A stretch of DNA of 12,549 nt from Methanobacteriota archaeon (GTDB lineage Archaea; Methanobacteriota; Methanobacteria; Methanobacteriales; Methanobacteriaceae): the NCBI GenBank assembly GCA_023409695.1, contig JAEYQZ010000159.1, positions 1-12,549 of the forward strand. Direction: 5' to 3'. The notes under the pieces were generated by a model. That model saw only the letters and a program-made list of their open reading frames with translations. It did no database searches and was not told the origin of the DNA. Each line of letters begins with the position of its first letter. Position 1 is the first letter of the stretch. Shown piece after piece: positions 1 to 6,752 of this stretch. The position numbers and the translations under genes are program-made.

Positions 1-189
1 GATAATTTTACCCTTATCCGGCCTATATTCCTTCATTCCACGAAGCATGTTGATGAGTACTGATTTTCCAGCGCCGCTTCTACCTAAAATTCCCAATACG
101 CTGCCTTCATTTATAGTTATATTCAAATTTTTTAAAATTTCCACGCCGCCAAATGTTTTTGTGACGTTTTCTAATTCTATAAAAGACAT
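1..189 (-). CDS. atwA: Methyl-CoM reductase component A2 (ATP-binding protein), N-terminal 63 codons, cut by window edge
   Basis: The 63 visible residues begin MSFIELENVTKTFGG and contain a Walker A loop, GRSGAGKS, at about residues 36-43, followed by VLINMLRGMKEYRPDKG. This is the start of an ABC-type ATPase. The LGRSGAGKSVLINMLRGM stretch matches what I remember of AtwA (component A2), a soluble double-ABC protein that supplies ATP for reductive activation of the nickel cofactor F430 in methyl-CoM reductase. The rest of the first nucleotide-binding domain and the whole second one lie outside the window. The ATG is set by a good SD (AAAGGTGAT) four bases upstream. Being cut, it cannot be separated with certainty from an A2 paralogue, since these genomes often carry more than one. 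Confidence 0.82.
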   Translation of the reverse strand, partial: MSFIELENVTKTFGGVEILKNLNITINEGSVLGILGRSGAGKSVLINMLRGMKEYRPDKGKII

Positions 190-191
190 GC

Positions 192-236
192 AATCACCTT
201 TGGATATAAGTTTGCAGTAAATATGTTATATATTTG
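192..236 (-). promoter_or_regulatory. Candidate promoter and SD for atwA
   Basis: Read on the minus strand, an AAATATATA box covers about 226-235. A start of transcription some 25 bases downstream would fall near 204, just before the SD AAAGGTGAT (about 194-201). The 75-base gap to the previous gene supports separate initiation. This is from sequence pattern only. Confidence 0.4.
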
Positions 237-264
237 ATCGTAAATATACTAATAAAATTCAATA

Positions 265-993
265 TTATAGTTGAGATAGATCAAAAGGAACGCTTCCTTT
301 TAATGTAACTCTTGCTAGTGATATCCCATCTGCACCAGCAGAAAACATATCACGCGCAGATTTAAGATCACGGATAGAATTATTACCTATTAAAAATATT
401 TCAGTGTTTTCTTTAATTGTCTGTATAATGTTGTAATCTGCATGGTTGTATCCTGGTTTCATAGCATCTACATGCAGATAATCAGCGCCAGCTTTTTCAA
501 CAGTTTTTGAAACTTCAATATCATCTATATCTTGAACATTTGCTCTGATCTTGACTGATACTTTACTTTCAGCTTTTTTTACTACATTTTTTGTAAAATT
601 GTATAATTTTTTGGTATCATAAAGAAGTGCCTGTCCGCAGCCAATTTCAGTTATCTCAGGCTGTCTGCAGTGTGCATTTATTTCCACCACATCAATTCCG
701 GGCAATTTCGATACTTCAACCATAGGTTCAAATGAAACTGAACGTAAATTAACAGATACTATTCCGTTCCATGAATTTTTAATTATATCTGCTTCTTTTT
801 TAATAGAAGGTATCACATTTTCTTCATTTATGTCAAACTCTTGCCTTCCCCGTTTGATAATACTACATCCTGCAGCTATAGTTTGTTTATCCAAGTTATA
901 GCCACCAAGGGTCACCATGTCAAAACCATAAGAAGCCATTTTCAGGCAAAAATTTCCATCGGTTATTCCCGCCATTGGCGCTAAAACTTCAAT
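265..993 (-). CDS. Archaeal TIM-barrel flavoprotein-like protein, distant relative of tRNA-dihydrouridine synthases (NifR3-related archaeal family)
   Basis: A 242-residue single-domain TIM barrel, shorter than bacterial Dus enzymes (about 320 aa) and apparently lacking their C-terminal helical RNA-binding domain. Counting from the internal ATG at 975, the N-A-H-C-R-Q-P motif with C103, followed by G-x-G-Q-A-L, aligns with the Dus catalytic-cysteine loop. VKIRAN (141-146) matches the K/R flavin site. LHVDA (167-171) and IGNNSIRD...GADGISLAR (about 196-222) match the C-terminal phosphate-binding strands. The N-terminus LAPMAGITDGNFC is the usual first-strand motif. It only becomes complete if translation starts at ATT (991-993), four bases after the SD AAAGGTGA at 998-1005. 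The ATG at 975 would cut into this motif and has no SD. Substrate is unknown. Placement beside F420 and flavin genes is suggestive only. Confidence 0.72.
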   Translation of the reverse strand: MEVLAPMAGITDGNFCLKMASYGFDMVTLGGYNLDKQTIAAGCSIIKRGRQEFDINEENVIPSIKKEADIIKNSWNGIVSVNLRSVSFEPMVEVSKLPGIDVVEINAHCRQPEITEIGCGQALLYDTKKLYNFTKNVVKKAESKVSVKIRANVQDIDDIEVSKTVEKAGADYLHVDAMKPGYNHADYNIIQTIKENTEIFLIGNNSIRDLKSARDMFSAGADGISLARVTLKGSVPFDLSQL

Positions 994-997
994 AAAA

Positions 998-1040
998 TCA
1001 CCTTTAAAAAAATTATTAATTTAGAGTAAAAAATATAAAT
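998..1040 (-). promoter_or_regulatory. U-rich 3' region of arfA with SD and possible TATA for the TIM-barrel gene
   Basis: The 62-base gap holds two T-runs on the minus strand (six or more T near 1026-1031 and seven near 1007-1013), typical of archaeal U-tract termination. TTTATATT around 1032 could instead be a TATA box for the downstream gene. The SD AAAGGTGA lies at 998-1005. Which role dominates cannot be decided from sequence. Confidence 0.3.
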
Positions 1041-1055
1041 AAAATAATTAATCAG

Positions 1056-1814
1056 CTATTTTTTGTTCATAACGTGGACAAGATCGTAGGTAACTCCACC
1101 TCTTATTTCTTCAAGAGCCAGATCTGCCAGATTAGCGGCTTTTTCAGCAGTAGGAGCTTTTCCTATACCTGCTTTAAGTGCTATGTTAGTTTCGTCTTCA
1201 ATTTCCTCGACTATTTTCAAAAGTCCTTCAGGACTAAGTCCATTACATGGAGACATGAAATTATCTCCACCTATAAAGAAGACAAGAGAACCTTTCTCGA
1301 TTAATTTTTTCATTAAAAAGTGTTGAACTCTATTTACAATAAAAGAAGTATCATAAGCAGGAATTATATCAGTTAAAGAATCTGTAATTCCATTTATATC
1401 TATATGAGCAATTTGAACGAAACTGTCCTCTTTATTTACAAGACCATCTATAGCAAGAATTTCCTTTCGTTCTTCAGATTGTGCTCCCCCATAATTTTGA
1501 AGAGCTGCTGTAGCATCCCTTTGAGCTTCATAAGGAGTTTCAGCTGCCCCTACACCCATACTAATAGTTATAGGGTACCTGTTACCTATTGATTTCTGGA
1601 TTCTCCTGTGGTCATCCATATCTACATTATTGGTAATTGCAAGCATGTTATCAAAGCGGGTGAAGAAAACAAGCCCACCTTTAGCAGCGAATTGTCTTTG
1701 AAGATCAGCATAAAGCTCTGATTGCAGGATTTGAAGATCTGCTTCTGCCCTTGGAGCCGGAGTAACTGTCCACGGGCCATAATTATCAATTTGAATTAAA
1801 GTCATCTGTATCAT
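1056..1814 (-). CDS. arfA: GTP cyclohydrolase III (archaeal, FAPy-forming)
   Basis: This enzyme converts GTP to the formylaminopyrimidine ribonucleotide FAPy, the first committed step of archaeal riboflavin and F420 deazaflavin synthesis. The 252 residues match what I remember of M. jannaschii MJ0145 (about 268 aa) nearly throughout, apart from a shorter C-terminus. There are two palm-type halves with GGDEF-like sites. The N-terminal half has QIDNYGPW (8-15) and FTRFDN (51-56). The C-terminal half has AHIDINGIT (136-144) and FIGGDN (180-185), whose acidic residues bind Mg2+. LADLALEEIRGG lies near the end. The first ATG is right: an SD (GGGTGA, 1821-1826) lies six bases upstream and family members begin MIQxT. 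Its ATG overlaps the cofD stop as ATGA, so the two are translationally coupled in a shared transcript. Confidence 0.95.
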   Translation of the reverse strand: MIQMTLIQIDNYGPWTVTPAPRAEADLQILQSELYADLQRQFAAKGGLVFFTRFDNMLAITNNVDMDDHRRIQKSIGNRYPITISMGVGAAETPYEAQRDATAALQNYGGAQSEERKEILAIDGLVNKEDSFVQIAHIDINGITDSLTDIIPAYDTSFIVNRVQHFLMKKLIEKGSLVFFIGGDNFMSPCNGLSPEGLLKIVEEIEDETNIALKAGIGKAPTAEKAANLADLALEEIRGGVTYDLVHVMNKK

Positions 1815-2716
1815 AAAATTTCACCCAAAATAATTCTGGCTAACCTCACTTTATCATTGATGGTCTTCATGTTTGTGTTTGTTATAACGACCTTTGATAT
1901 TAGTTTTTCTATTTTTTTCTCAGATTCTGTGTCCTCAACATCTATGATAAACTTGTCCATAAATTCTTTATAAATTGTCGCAACCCCTTCACACGATACT
2001 TCATGGCCCATTGCATTCATAAACTTTGCTGCGGGACCGCTTACGGGATTTCCACCTATTATTGGAGATACTGCAACAACATAAGAGTTTTTAAGAGCTT
2101 TTTTAACTCCATTCATTGAGATTATTGGCCCTATGGATGTTATCGGATTAGATGGCCCTATTATGACCATATCTGAATTTTCAATAGTATTTATTACATC
2201 ATCTGAAGGTTCAACATCAGCATATATTATATCTTCCACTTCAGGTTGTGCCTTTTTTCCAACCAGGAATTCGTGGAAACTCATTTCCCCTTCATCTGTT
2301 ATAATCTTGATATTTGATTGTTCATCACTCATTGGAGTGATCTTTGACTTAACGCCTAATTTTTTTCTTTGAATATCTACTACTTTAGAGAGAGGATATT
2401 TCTCCATTAACATGGTCTTTTGAATCTTAATGGCGCGATCTTTATCCCCAATTCTTAAAATTTCATCATAACCCATTTCTTTTAAAGTTTCATGAGTTAT
2501 AAACGTATCTTTGTCAATACCGTACCATGTATTTTCATTTATAATTCCTGCGAGAGTATACATCACAGTATCTATATCTGGTGCTATATAGTTTCCTGAT
2601 ATATATGTATTTTCTACTGTGTTTACAATTATGTTTAGATCTTCAGGATCAGCTGTTCGAACTATTCCCTGGATTAATTTTGGAGTTCCAGTTCCGCCAG
2701 AAAGTATTGTTATCAT
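1811..2716 (-). CDS. cofD: 2-phospho-L-lactate transferase (F420 biosynthesis)
   Basis: CofD joins the activated phospholactate (or phosphoenolpyruvate) nucleotide to the deazaflavin Fo, giving F420-0 (or dehydro-F420-0). The 301-aa protein opens with MITILSGGTGTPKLIQG, the family's glycine-rich nucleotide-binding start. It continues with VNTVENTYISGNYIAPDIDT (the Fo/phosphate pocket, usually N-x-x-D-D), a GPSNPITSIGPI loop and a VSPIIGG...SGPAAKFMNAMG segment. All are standard CofD blocks at normal length. I use the ATG at 2716, where family members begin. An in-frame TTG at 2749 would add 11 unconserved residues. Neither has a good SD. Downstream, the stop overlaps arfA. Note NTVEN rather than the commoner NTADD, a change worth comparing with other Methanobacteriales. 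Confidence 0.95.
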   Translation of the reverse strand: MITILSGGTGTPKLIQGIVRTADPEDLNIIVNTVENTYISGNYIAPDIDTVMYTLAGIINENTWYGIDKDTFITHETLKEMGYDEILRIGDKDRAIKIQKTMLMEKYPLSKVVDIQRKKLGVKSKITPMSDEQSNIKIITDEGEMSFHEFLVGKKAQPEVEDIIYADVEPSDDVINTIENSDMVIIGPSNPITSIGPIISMNGVKKALKNSYVVAVSPIIGGNPVSGPAAKFMNAMGHEVSCEGVATIYKEFMDKFIIDVEDTESEKKIEKLISKVVITNTNMKTINDKVRLARIILGEIL

Positions 2717-2794
2717 AGGACTCGTTTTTAATGTTTTTTGTATTATCAATTTTATGAAGAGTTAACTATTACTATAATTCATATAATTTAAGTT

Positions 2795-3556
2795 TTACCT
2801 AAATACATCATACTTTTTAGGCCTTATCAAATCTTTAACTGTTGAATTATTATTTTTTAACTCTTTAACGTAGCTAACTCCTTTTATTACAACAACAGGT
2901 ATTCCCTCATCTGCTTGGCCCATTAAAATTGATGCTGCTGATGCTAATTCATCTGCAACAGCAATACTTGTAGTTTGAAGCTCTCTACCATAAAGATCTT
3001 TTTCACCTTTTCTGTTCCAAAGAGCATTCATCCCAGATATACCAATTGCAGTACCAATAGCTCCTTCCCTAAATGCTCTTCCTTGAGTATCGGATATAAT
3101 AACAACAACTTCTTTTCCGCTCAATGTTTCTATTTTTTTCATTATATGAGATGCACTTTTATCTGGATCTTCAGGCATAGGTGTTGCCATGTCATCTTCC
3201 ACATTTGATTCATCTATCCCTGCATTTGCACATACAAATCCGTGTTTAGTTTCACTGATTATAAAATCTGGCCCTACCTTTAATATTTCAGCAGATTCCT
3301 GAATTATAGCCTCTACAATATGAGGATCTTTTCCTGTTTTTTCTGCAATCTCAAAAGCGTCTTGAGTTGGTTTAATAGTTTTAAGATTGATTTTATTTCC
3401 TTCTGCCTTCGATATTATAGTTTCAGCTATGACAAAAATATCTCCATCTTCGATGTCAACATTTCCTTTATTCATGGTGTCTACAATTAAAGCAGCGATG
3501 TCATCGCCTTCTGCAATTAAAGGAATATTTTCAAGCCCAATGATCTTAATATCCAT
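2795..3556 (-). CDS. cofE: Coenzyme F420-0:L-glutamate ligase
   Basis: CofE adds the gamma-linked glutamates to F420-0 using GTP and Mn2+/Mg2+, producing F420-2, the hydride carrier of hydrogenotrophic methanogenesis. At 253 aa it has the normal archaeal length (without the bacterial nitroreductase-like C-terminal fusion). Recognisable blocks are AETIISKAEGN (about 45-55), HGFVCANAGIDESNV (105-119), PEDPDKSA (128-135), VIISDTQGRAFREGAIGTAIGISGM (152-176), DLYGREL (187-193) and AVADELASAASILMGQADEGIPVVVIKG. The GTP and metal sites come from these loops. An SD (GGTGA, 3561-3565) four bases before the ATG fixes the start. It lies 23 bases after purO, and the same transcript probably runs on into cofD. 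Confidence 0.96.
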   Translation of the reverse strand: MDIKIIGLENIPLIAEGDDIAALIVDTMNKGNVDIEDGDIFVIAETIISKAEGNKINLKTIKPTQDAFEIAEKTGKDPHIVEAIIQESAEILKVGPDFIISETKHGFVCANAGIDESNVEDDMATPMPEDPDKSASHIMKKIETLSGKEVVVIISDTQGRAFREGAIGTAIGISGMNALWNRKGEKDLYGRELQTTSIAVADELASAASILMGQADEGIPVVVIKGVSYVKELKNNNSTVKDLIRPKKYDVFR

Positions 3557-3579
3557 TTATTCACCGCATTAAGTCCAAA

Positions 3580-4185
3580 TTACAAAGAACCAATTTTCCA
3601 TCCATCATCATCTGCAAATGCAGCCACTGAATCTACAGGATTAGTGAATTCTTCAAATTTTCCACCGCCATATATAAATTTAGCTGCTTCTTCAGCATTA
3701 TTACAAACAAATTCAACGTAATTTGGTTTTGTGTGTTCATATGTTGAAATATAACTGCACTGCTCAGCTTTAACCTGCTCAACTATGATTCCTTCCTTGG
3801 TAACAATTCCAATATAAGAATCTCCATCTAATGTTGTAGCCCCTGCAATACGAGGAGTATCTAACTCATCTTTTTCGTAATCCATTGTAAGTAATGTTAA
3901 TGCAATTGAATCCCTTATGTTCATACCAGAAGCTATTTTTTCTGCAATGATATCAGTATGAGATCCATTTGTAACTACGGCAACATCATCCACAATTCTT
4001 ATACAGTTATAAGCAATATAAGGGTTTTTAAAAACGTCTTTTTCATGCCCTTCCTTCGGCACGATTGCAGCCCTCTCTTCAAATATATTCACCATTCGAT
4101 TTGGAAAAGATCTGCTTGAAACTCTATATGCCACAAATTTTCCTGCTTCTGTACTTCCAACTGCTAAAATTCTTCCAAGATACAT
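3580..4185 (-). CDS. purO: Archaeal IMP cyclohydrolase
   Basis: PurO closes 5-formamidoimidazole-4-carboxamide ribotide (FAICAR) to IMP, the last step of purine synthesis, replacing the PurH cyclohydrolase domain in many archaea. The 201 residues follow my recollection of M. thermautotrophicus MTH1020 closely: MYLGRILAVG, FVAYRVSSRSFPNR, EGHEKDVFKNPYIAYNCIR, VTNGSHTD, LTMDYEKDELDTPRIA and IGIVTKEG. The start is the ATG at 4185. An in-frame GTG nine bases upstream is not the start because it lies inside the SD AGGTGA (4191-4196), which sits five bases from the ATG. It leads the cofE-cofD-arfA run, joining purine supply to a GTP-consuming cofactor pathway. The gap to exbD upstream is 81 bases and very A-rich on the coding strand. 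Confidence 0.96.
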   Translation of the reverse strand: MYLGRILAVGSTEAGKFVAYRVSSRSFPNRMVNIFEERAAIVPKEGHEKDVFKNPYIAYNCIRIVDDVAVVTNGSHTDIIAEKIASGMNIRDSIALTLLTMDYEKDELDTPRIAGATTLDGDSYIGIVTKEGIIVEQVKAEQCSYISTYEHTKPNYVEFVCNNAEEAAKFIYGGGKFEEFTNPVDSVAAFADDDGWKIGSL

Positions 4186-4266
4186 TTTTTTCACCTGTTA
4201 AACATATATCATTTAAATTATTTTATTTTTTATTGTTAATTTTAATTTACAATTTTGGCTTCGATC

Positions 4267-4668
4267 TCATTGACTGGGAACTGTTACAGCTTTATTTGTA
4301 GGGAATCCTTGAGGTGTCGTTATAATGATCTCACCAGCTTTAGCTCTTATAACTATTTCTCCCTCATCAATAACTTTTGTGTGTACTGCAATTGCCCCAT
4401 TTCGTATATAACTGGACATGTCCTGTCCATTAACTATAACTTTCTTTAGACCTGCAACTGGGACTAAATAATACTCAGATGTTCCGCTAGTTTGTGTCAC
4501 TTGAGGTTTTCCAGAAGTAGATTGAGTCTGATCAGCAGCAGCGCCAAAGCTACTTGTAACCATTAAAAATATAAGAATTGTAAAAACAACATCAATAAAA
4601 GGAACCATGTTGAATTTAGGAGTGTTTTTCCTCACTTTGTTTCTATATCTGTTTACATCTAAAACCAT
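4267..4668 (-). CDS. exbD: ExbD/TolR-family proton-channel subunit
   Basis: A 133-aa protein with the ExbD layout: a basic cytoplasmic N-terminus (residues 1-20, VNRYRNKVRKNTPKFN), one transmembrane helix (about 22-43) and an extracytoplasmic domain. The helix starts NMVPFIDVVFTILIFLM. D26 occupies the place of the proton-carrying aspartate (E. coli ExbD D25), which is the key functional residue. A Gln/Thr/Ser-rich linker (46-66) leads to the periplasmic-type fold ending in GEIIITTPQGFPTNKAV. ExbD normally sits inside the ExbB pentamer and turns proton flow into movement of an outer partner such as TonB. Archaea lack TonB and an outer membrane, so the client here is unknown. It lies 42 bases downstream of the ExbB gene, as expected for a pair. 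Confidence 0.88.
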   Translation of the reverse strand: MVLDVNRYRNKVRKNTPKFNMVPFIDVVFTILIFLMVTSSFGAAADQTQSTSGKPQVTQTSGTSEYYLVPVAGLKKVIVNGQDMSSYIRNGAIAVHTKVIDEGEIVIRAKAGEIIITTPQGFPTNKAVTVPSQ

Positions 4669-4710
4669 TGAATAACTTCCTTATTCAGCACATTTAAAGA
4701 TTTTTAACTA

Positions 4711-5559
4711 TTACTGCATTAATTTACTTTCAACAATCTCTGCTTTGGTATTGCATTTTTCCATAACTATATTATGAATACTTTTCTCAAGCATACTGGG
4801 CTTTAAAGCCACCAGAACATTTGCATCATAATCTTCTATTTCTTTAACTTTTACGATCCCTTCAGCTTCTTTTAAAGCTTCAACAGCTATTTTTGGATCA
4901 ATTGCTACTTTTATTTTCATAACTGCAGAGTTCCAGTTGGTCATCTTCTTAGTAATCTCTATTTTATCCATTTCATCTTCTATTTTACCCGTGATATATG
5001 AATGAAGAGGAACCAAAGCTATTGCAACAGTAAGCCCTGCTATAGTAGTAATTAAAGCTATATAAATACCTTCTGCCATTCCTGATGAGCTTGCACCCAT
5101 TCCAAGTGCCCTAAATGTATACCACATACCTAAAACTGTTCCTATTAATCCCAAAAGAGGGGCAATTTCAATTATCATTTTAATTGTACCCAGACCTTTA
5201 GTCATTCTTCCCATCTCAACTATGAAAACACGTTCCATTGCATCTTCAACTTCAGTTTTATTTCTGTAACCTATTTTTAAGGCTTCTGAAATGATTTTTG
5301 AGACGGGGTTTTGATATTTACCTATTGAACGTAGCGCTTCAAGAGATCCGCCCCTTTCCATAGCATCGTTCACTGTTCCCATAATTAACGGTGGAGAAAC
5401 CTTTGATATCTTACGTAAATAACGAATTTTCTCAAGGGAAGCTAAAAGTCCATATACTCCAATAATAGTTATTATATAGGTTATAATTCCCCCGCTTTGG
5501 AACATCTCCATTATAATACCTAATGTGCCGCTTAAAAACTCATATATCATTGTTATCAT
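4711..5559 (-). CDS. exbB: ExbB/TolQ/MotA-family proton-channel protein
   Basis: A 282-aa membrane protein with three predicted transmembrane segments: about 24-40 (IITYIITIIGVYGLLAS), 122-150 and 163-188. The second carries IAPLLGLIGTVLGMWYTFRALG, the ExbB/TolQ/MotA channel signature. The third, IYIALITTIAGLTVAIALVPLHSYI, holds the conserved Thr-rich face. The first cytoplasmic loop (41-121) is normal. The tail after the third helix is about 90 residues, longer than in E. coli ExbB or TolQ, with a Lys/Glu-rich region (200-282) that could bind a cytoplasmic partner. It pairs with exbD just downstream. The start is uncertain between ATG 5559 and a second ATG three codons on. Only a weak AGGA lies upstream, and a hairpin array precedes the gene. 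Confidence 0.88.
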   Translation of the reverse strand: MITMIYEFLSGTLGIIMEMFQSGGIITYIITIIGVYGLLASLEKIRYLRKISKVSPPLIMGTVNDAMERGGSLEALRSIGKYQNPVSKIISEALKIGYRNKTEVEDAMERVFIVEMGRMTKGLGTIKMIIEIAPLLGLIGTVLGMWYTFRALGMGASSSGMAEGIYIALITTIAGLTVAIALVPLHSYITGKIEDEMDKIEITKKMTNWNSAVMKIKVAIDPKIAVEALKEAEGIVKVKEIEDYDANVLVALKPSMLEKSIHNIVMEKCNTKAEIVESKLMQ

Positions 5560-5952
5560 GATCCTACTGATTTTAGCATGTTTCAGTTTAGTTGTTGTGT
5601 CCTTCTAATACTGTAAAAATTTGAAGAATTTTTACGCATGCAAAATCCTACTGATTTTGCTGTTCAGGAAATCTTTGATTTCCTTCAATACCGAAAAATC
5701 TACGATTTTTTGAGTACTGTCAAAACTGTATATTTACACATGTAAAATATGATTTTTTACACCAAAACTCCCAGTTTTGCAAATTATGATCTTCGTTTGT
5801 GCTAATGATTTAAAATAGTTACTGAAATTTTTATTATTAAATTAGTGATCTGTATGATTATTTTTTAATTTCTTAATGTCACTGCCTTTAAAAAAGAATT
5901 TATTCTGGATCTAGTTAAGAAATTTAAAAAAATAAGTTTTTATGGAGGTACT
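5560..5952. other. Intergenic region between rnhB and exbB
   Basis: 393 bases without a gene. Positions 5613-5779 are a hairpin array (separate entry). A 14-base direct repeat, ATCCTACTGATTTT, occurs at 5561-5574, right against the exbB start, and again inside hairpin 2 at 5645-5658. The stretch 5780-5952 is plain AT-rich sequence. It should hold the 3' end of rnhB and any exbB promoter, but I cannot point to a convincing TATA box. Confidence 0.6.
5613..5779. repeat. Hairpin array A (six short AT-rich inverted repeats)
   Basis: Arms and loops, in order. (1) GTAAAAATT/AATTTTTAC, 5613-5635, loop TGAAG. (2) GCAAAATC/GATTTTGC, 5640-5660, loop CTACT. (3) AGGAAATC/GATTTCCT, 5666-5684, loop TTT. 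(4) CGAAAAATC/GATTTTTTG with one G-T pair, 5692-5712, loop TAC. (5) A weaker TGTAAAA/TTTTACA pair, 5741-5761. (6) CAAAACT/AGTTTTG, 5763-5779, loop CCC. Linkers between them are short and unrelated. Pairing is read directly. I do not recognise a named repeat family. Confidence 0.88.
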
Positions 5953-6561
5953 TTACATGTTCTTTTTAACTGTAGCCCAGGAATGCCTTACAAAATCAGG
6001 TAAATTTTCATAGCTAAATCTCTTTAAAAATGCAATTGTTTTAGGGTCGCTGGGGTATCCTGATCCGACATCTTTATATTCCTTCCTTATTATGTCAATT
6101 GCTGAATCACGTTCAACTTTGGCAACTATAGATGCTGCTGCCACGATTGGGAACTTATCTTCAGCTTTATGTTCAGCTATAACCTTGAGATTCTCCCTGA
6201 CACTTTCCATTTCATCGCAAAATCTTTGAGGTTTAATATCTAAACAATCTATATAAGCTACATCTGGTTCAAAATGCCCTATAACTTTCTTCATGGCTAT
6301 TTTTTCAATTTCATTTAAATTAACATCTTTAGCCCTTAGATTATCTATGTCTTTAGCTTCTATGCTAACAGTGTAAGATTCTGCGATTTTATTTATTCTC
6401 CTTGCCAGTACTTTTCTTCTTCCAGGAGTTAATCTTTTAGAATCTTTAAGCTCAAGCCGTTCGAGCTTTTCAAGTCTATCTTCGTCTATTGCTACTCCAC
6501 ACACAACAAGAGGTCCTATTACAGGCCCTCTACCCGCTTCATCTATGCCGATTATTTTCAT
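5953..6561 (-). CDS. rnhB: Ribonuclease HII
   Basis: RNase HII cuts the RNA strand of RNA-DNA hybrids and incises at single ribonucleotides embedded in DNA. Counted from the ATG at 6561 the protein is 202 aa, normal for archaea. It has MKIIGIDEAGRGPVIGPLVV at the N-terminus (catalytic D7 and E8), AYIDCLD with D105, and EHKAEDKFPIVAAASIVAK with D135, completing the DEDD metal site. SGYPSDPKT and RHSWATVKK near the C-terminus are typical. The frame stays open for a further 44 codons upstream, but that part simply translates a hairpin array and has no family similarity. No clear SD precedes the ATG, so initiation may use a short or unstructured leader. Both sides of the gene carry hairpin arrays. 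Confidence 0.95.
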   Translation of the reverse strand: MKIIGIDEAGRGPVIGPLVVCGVAIDEDRLEKLERLELKDSKRLTPGRRKVLARRINKIAESYTVSIEAKDIDNLRAKDVNLNEIEKIAMKKVIGHFEPDVAYIDCLDIKPQRFCDEMESVRENLKVIAEHKAEDKFPIVAAASIVAKVERDSAIDIIRKEYKDVGSGYPSDPKTIAFLKRFSYENLPDFVRHSWATVKKNM

Positions 6562-6594
6562 TGTATCTAAAAAAAAGTTTATTAAAAAAAATAC

Positions 6595-6672
6595 CCTCAA
6601 ACACAAAGTGTTTGGGGCACCAAAATGCAAAGCATTTTTGAGTGTTTGAAAATATCTCAAAGGAGATATTTT
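6595..6672. repeat. Hairpin array B (three inverted repeats, upstream of rnhB)
   Basis: (1) CAAACAC/GTGTTTG, 6598-6614, loop AAA, extended outward by CCT/GGG including a T-G pair. (2) AAAATGC/GCATTTT, 6622-6638, loop AAA. (3) AAAATATCTC/GAGATATTTT, 6649-6672, loop AAAG, ten pairs. Hairpins 1 and 2 with their linkers form a module repeated in array C. The array lies in the likely rnhB leader. Confidence 0.88.
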
Positions 6673-6676
6673 AACC

Positions 6677-6726
6677 TTATAAAAAGAATTCAAATTGACT
6701 TCTATTTAAGTATCCTTTTTATAAAA
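6677..6726 (-). promoter_or_regulatory. Candidate TATA elements for rnhB
   Basis: On the minus strand, CTTTTTATAAGG (6677-6688) and TTTTATAAAAAGG (about 6714-6726) both resemble archaeal TATA boxes. Either would give an rnhB transcript whose leader contains all or part of hairpin array B. Pattern evidence only. Confidence 0.3.
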
Positions 6727-6752
6727 GGTCTTTTATATTTCAATTTTCCGCA

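Noticed and set aside
2717..2749. TTG start for cofD
   Set aside because: It adds unconserved residues ahead of MITILSGGTGTPK and has no SD.
2133..3572. Plus-strand open frames opposite cofD and cofE
   Set aside because: They are antisense shadows of strongly recognised genes, with no SD or similarity.
4186..4194. GTG start for purO
   Set aside because: The GTG is part of the SD AGGTGA. The ATG at 4185 matches the family start.
5942..6014. Plus-strand mini-ORF of about 18 codons behind a GGAGGT sequence (ATG 5958)
   Set aside because: It lies almost wholly antisense to the rnhB C-terminus. The SD match is good, but nothing else supports translation.
6562..6693. A 44-codon N-terminal extension of RNase HII
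   Set aside because: It translates hairpin array B, has no family similarity, and the true motif MKIIGIDEAGRGP starts at 6561.
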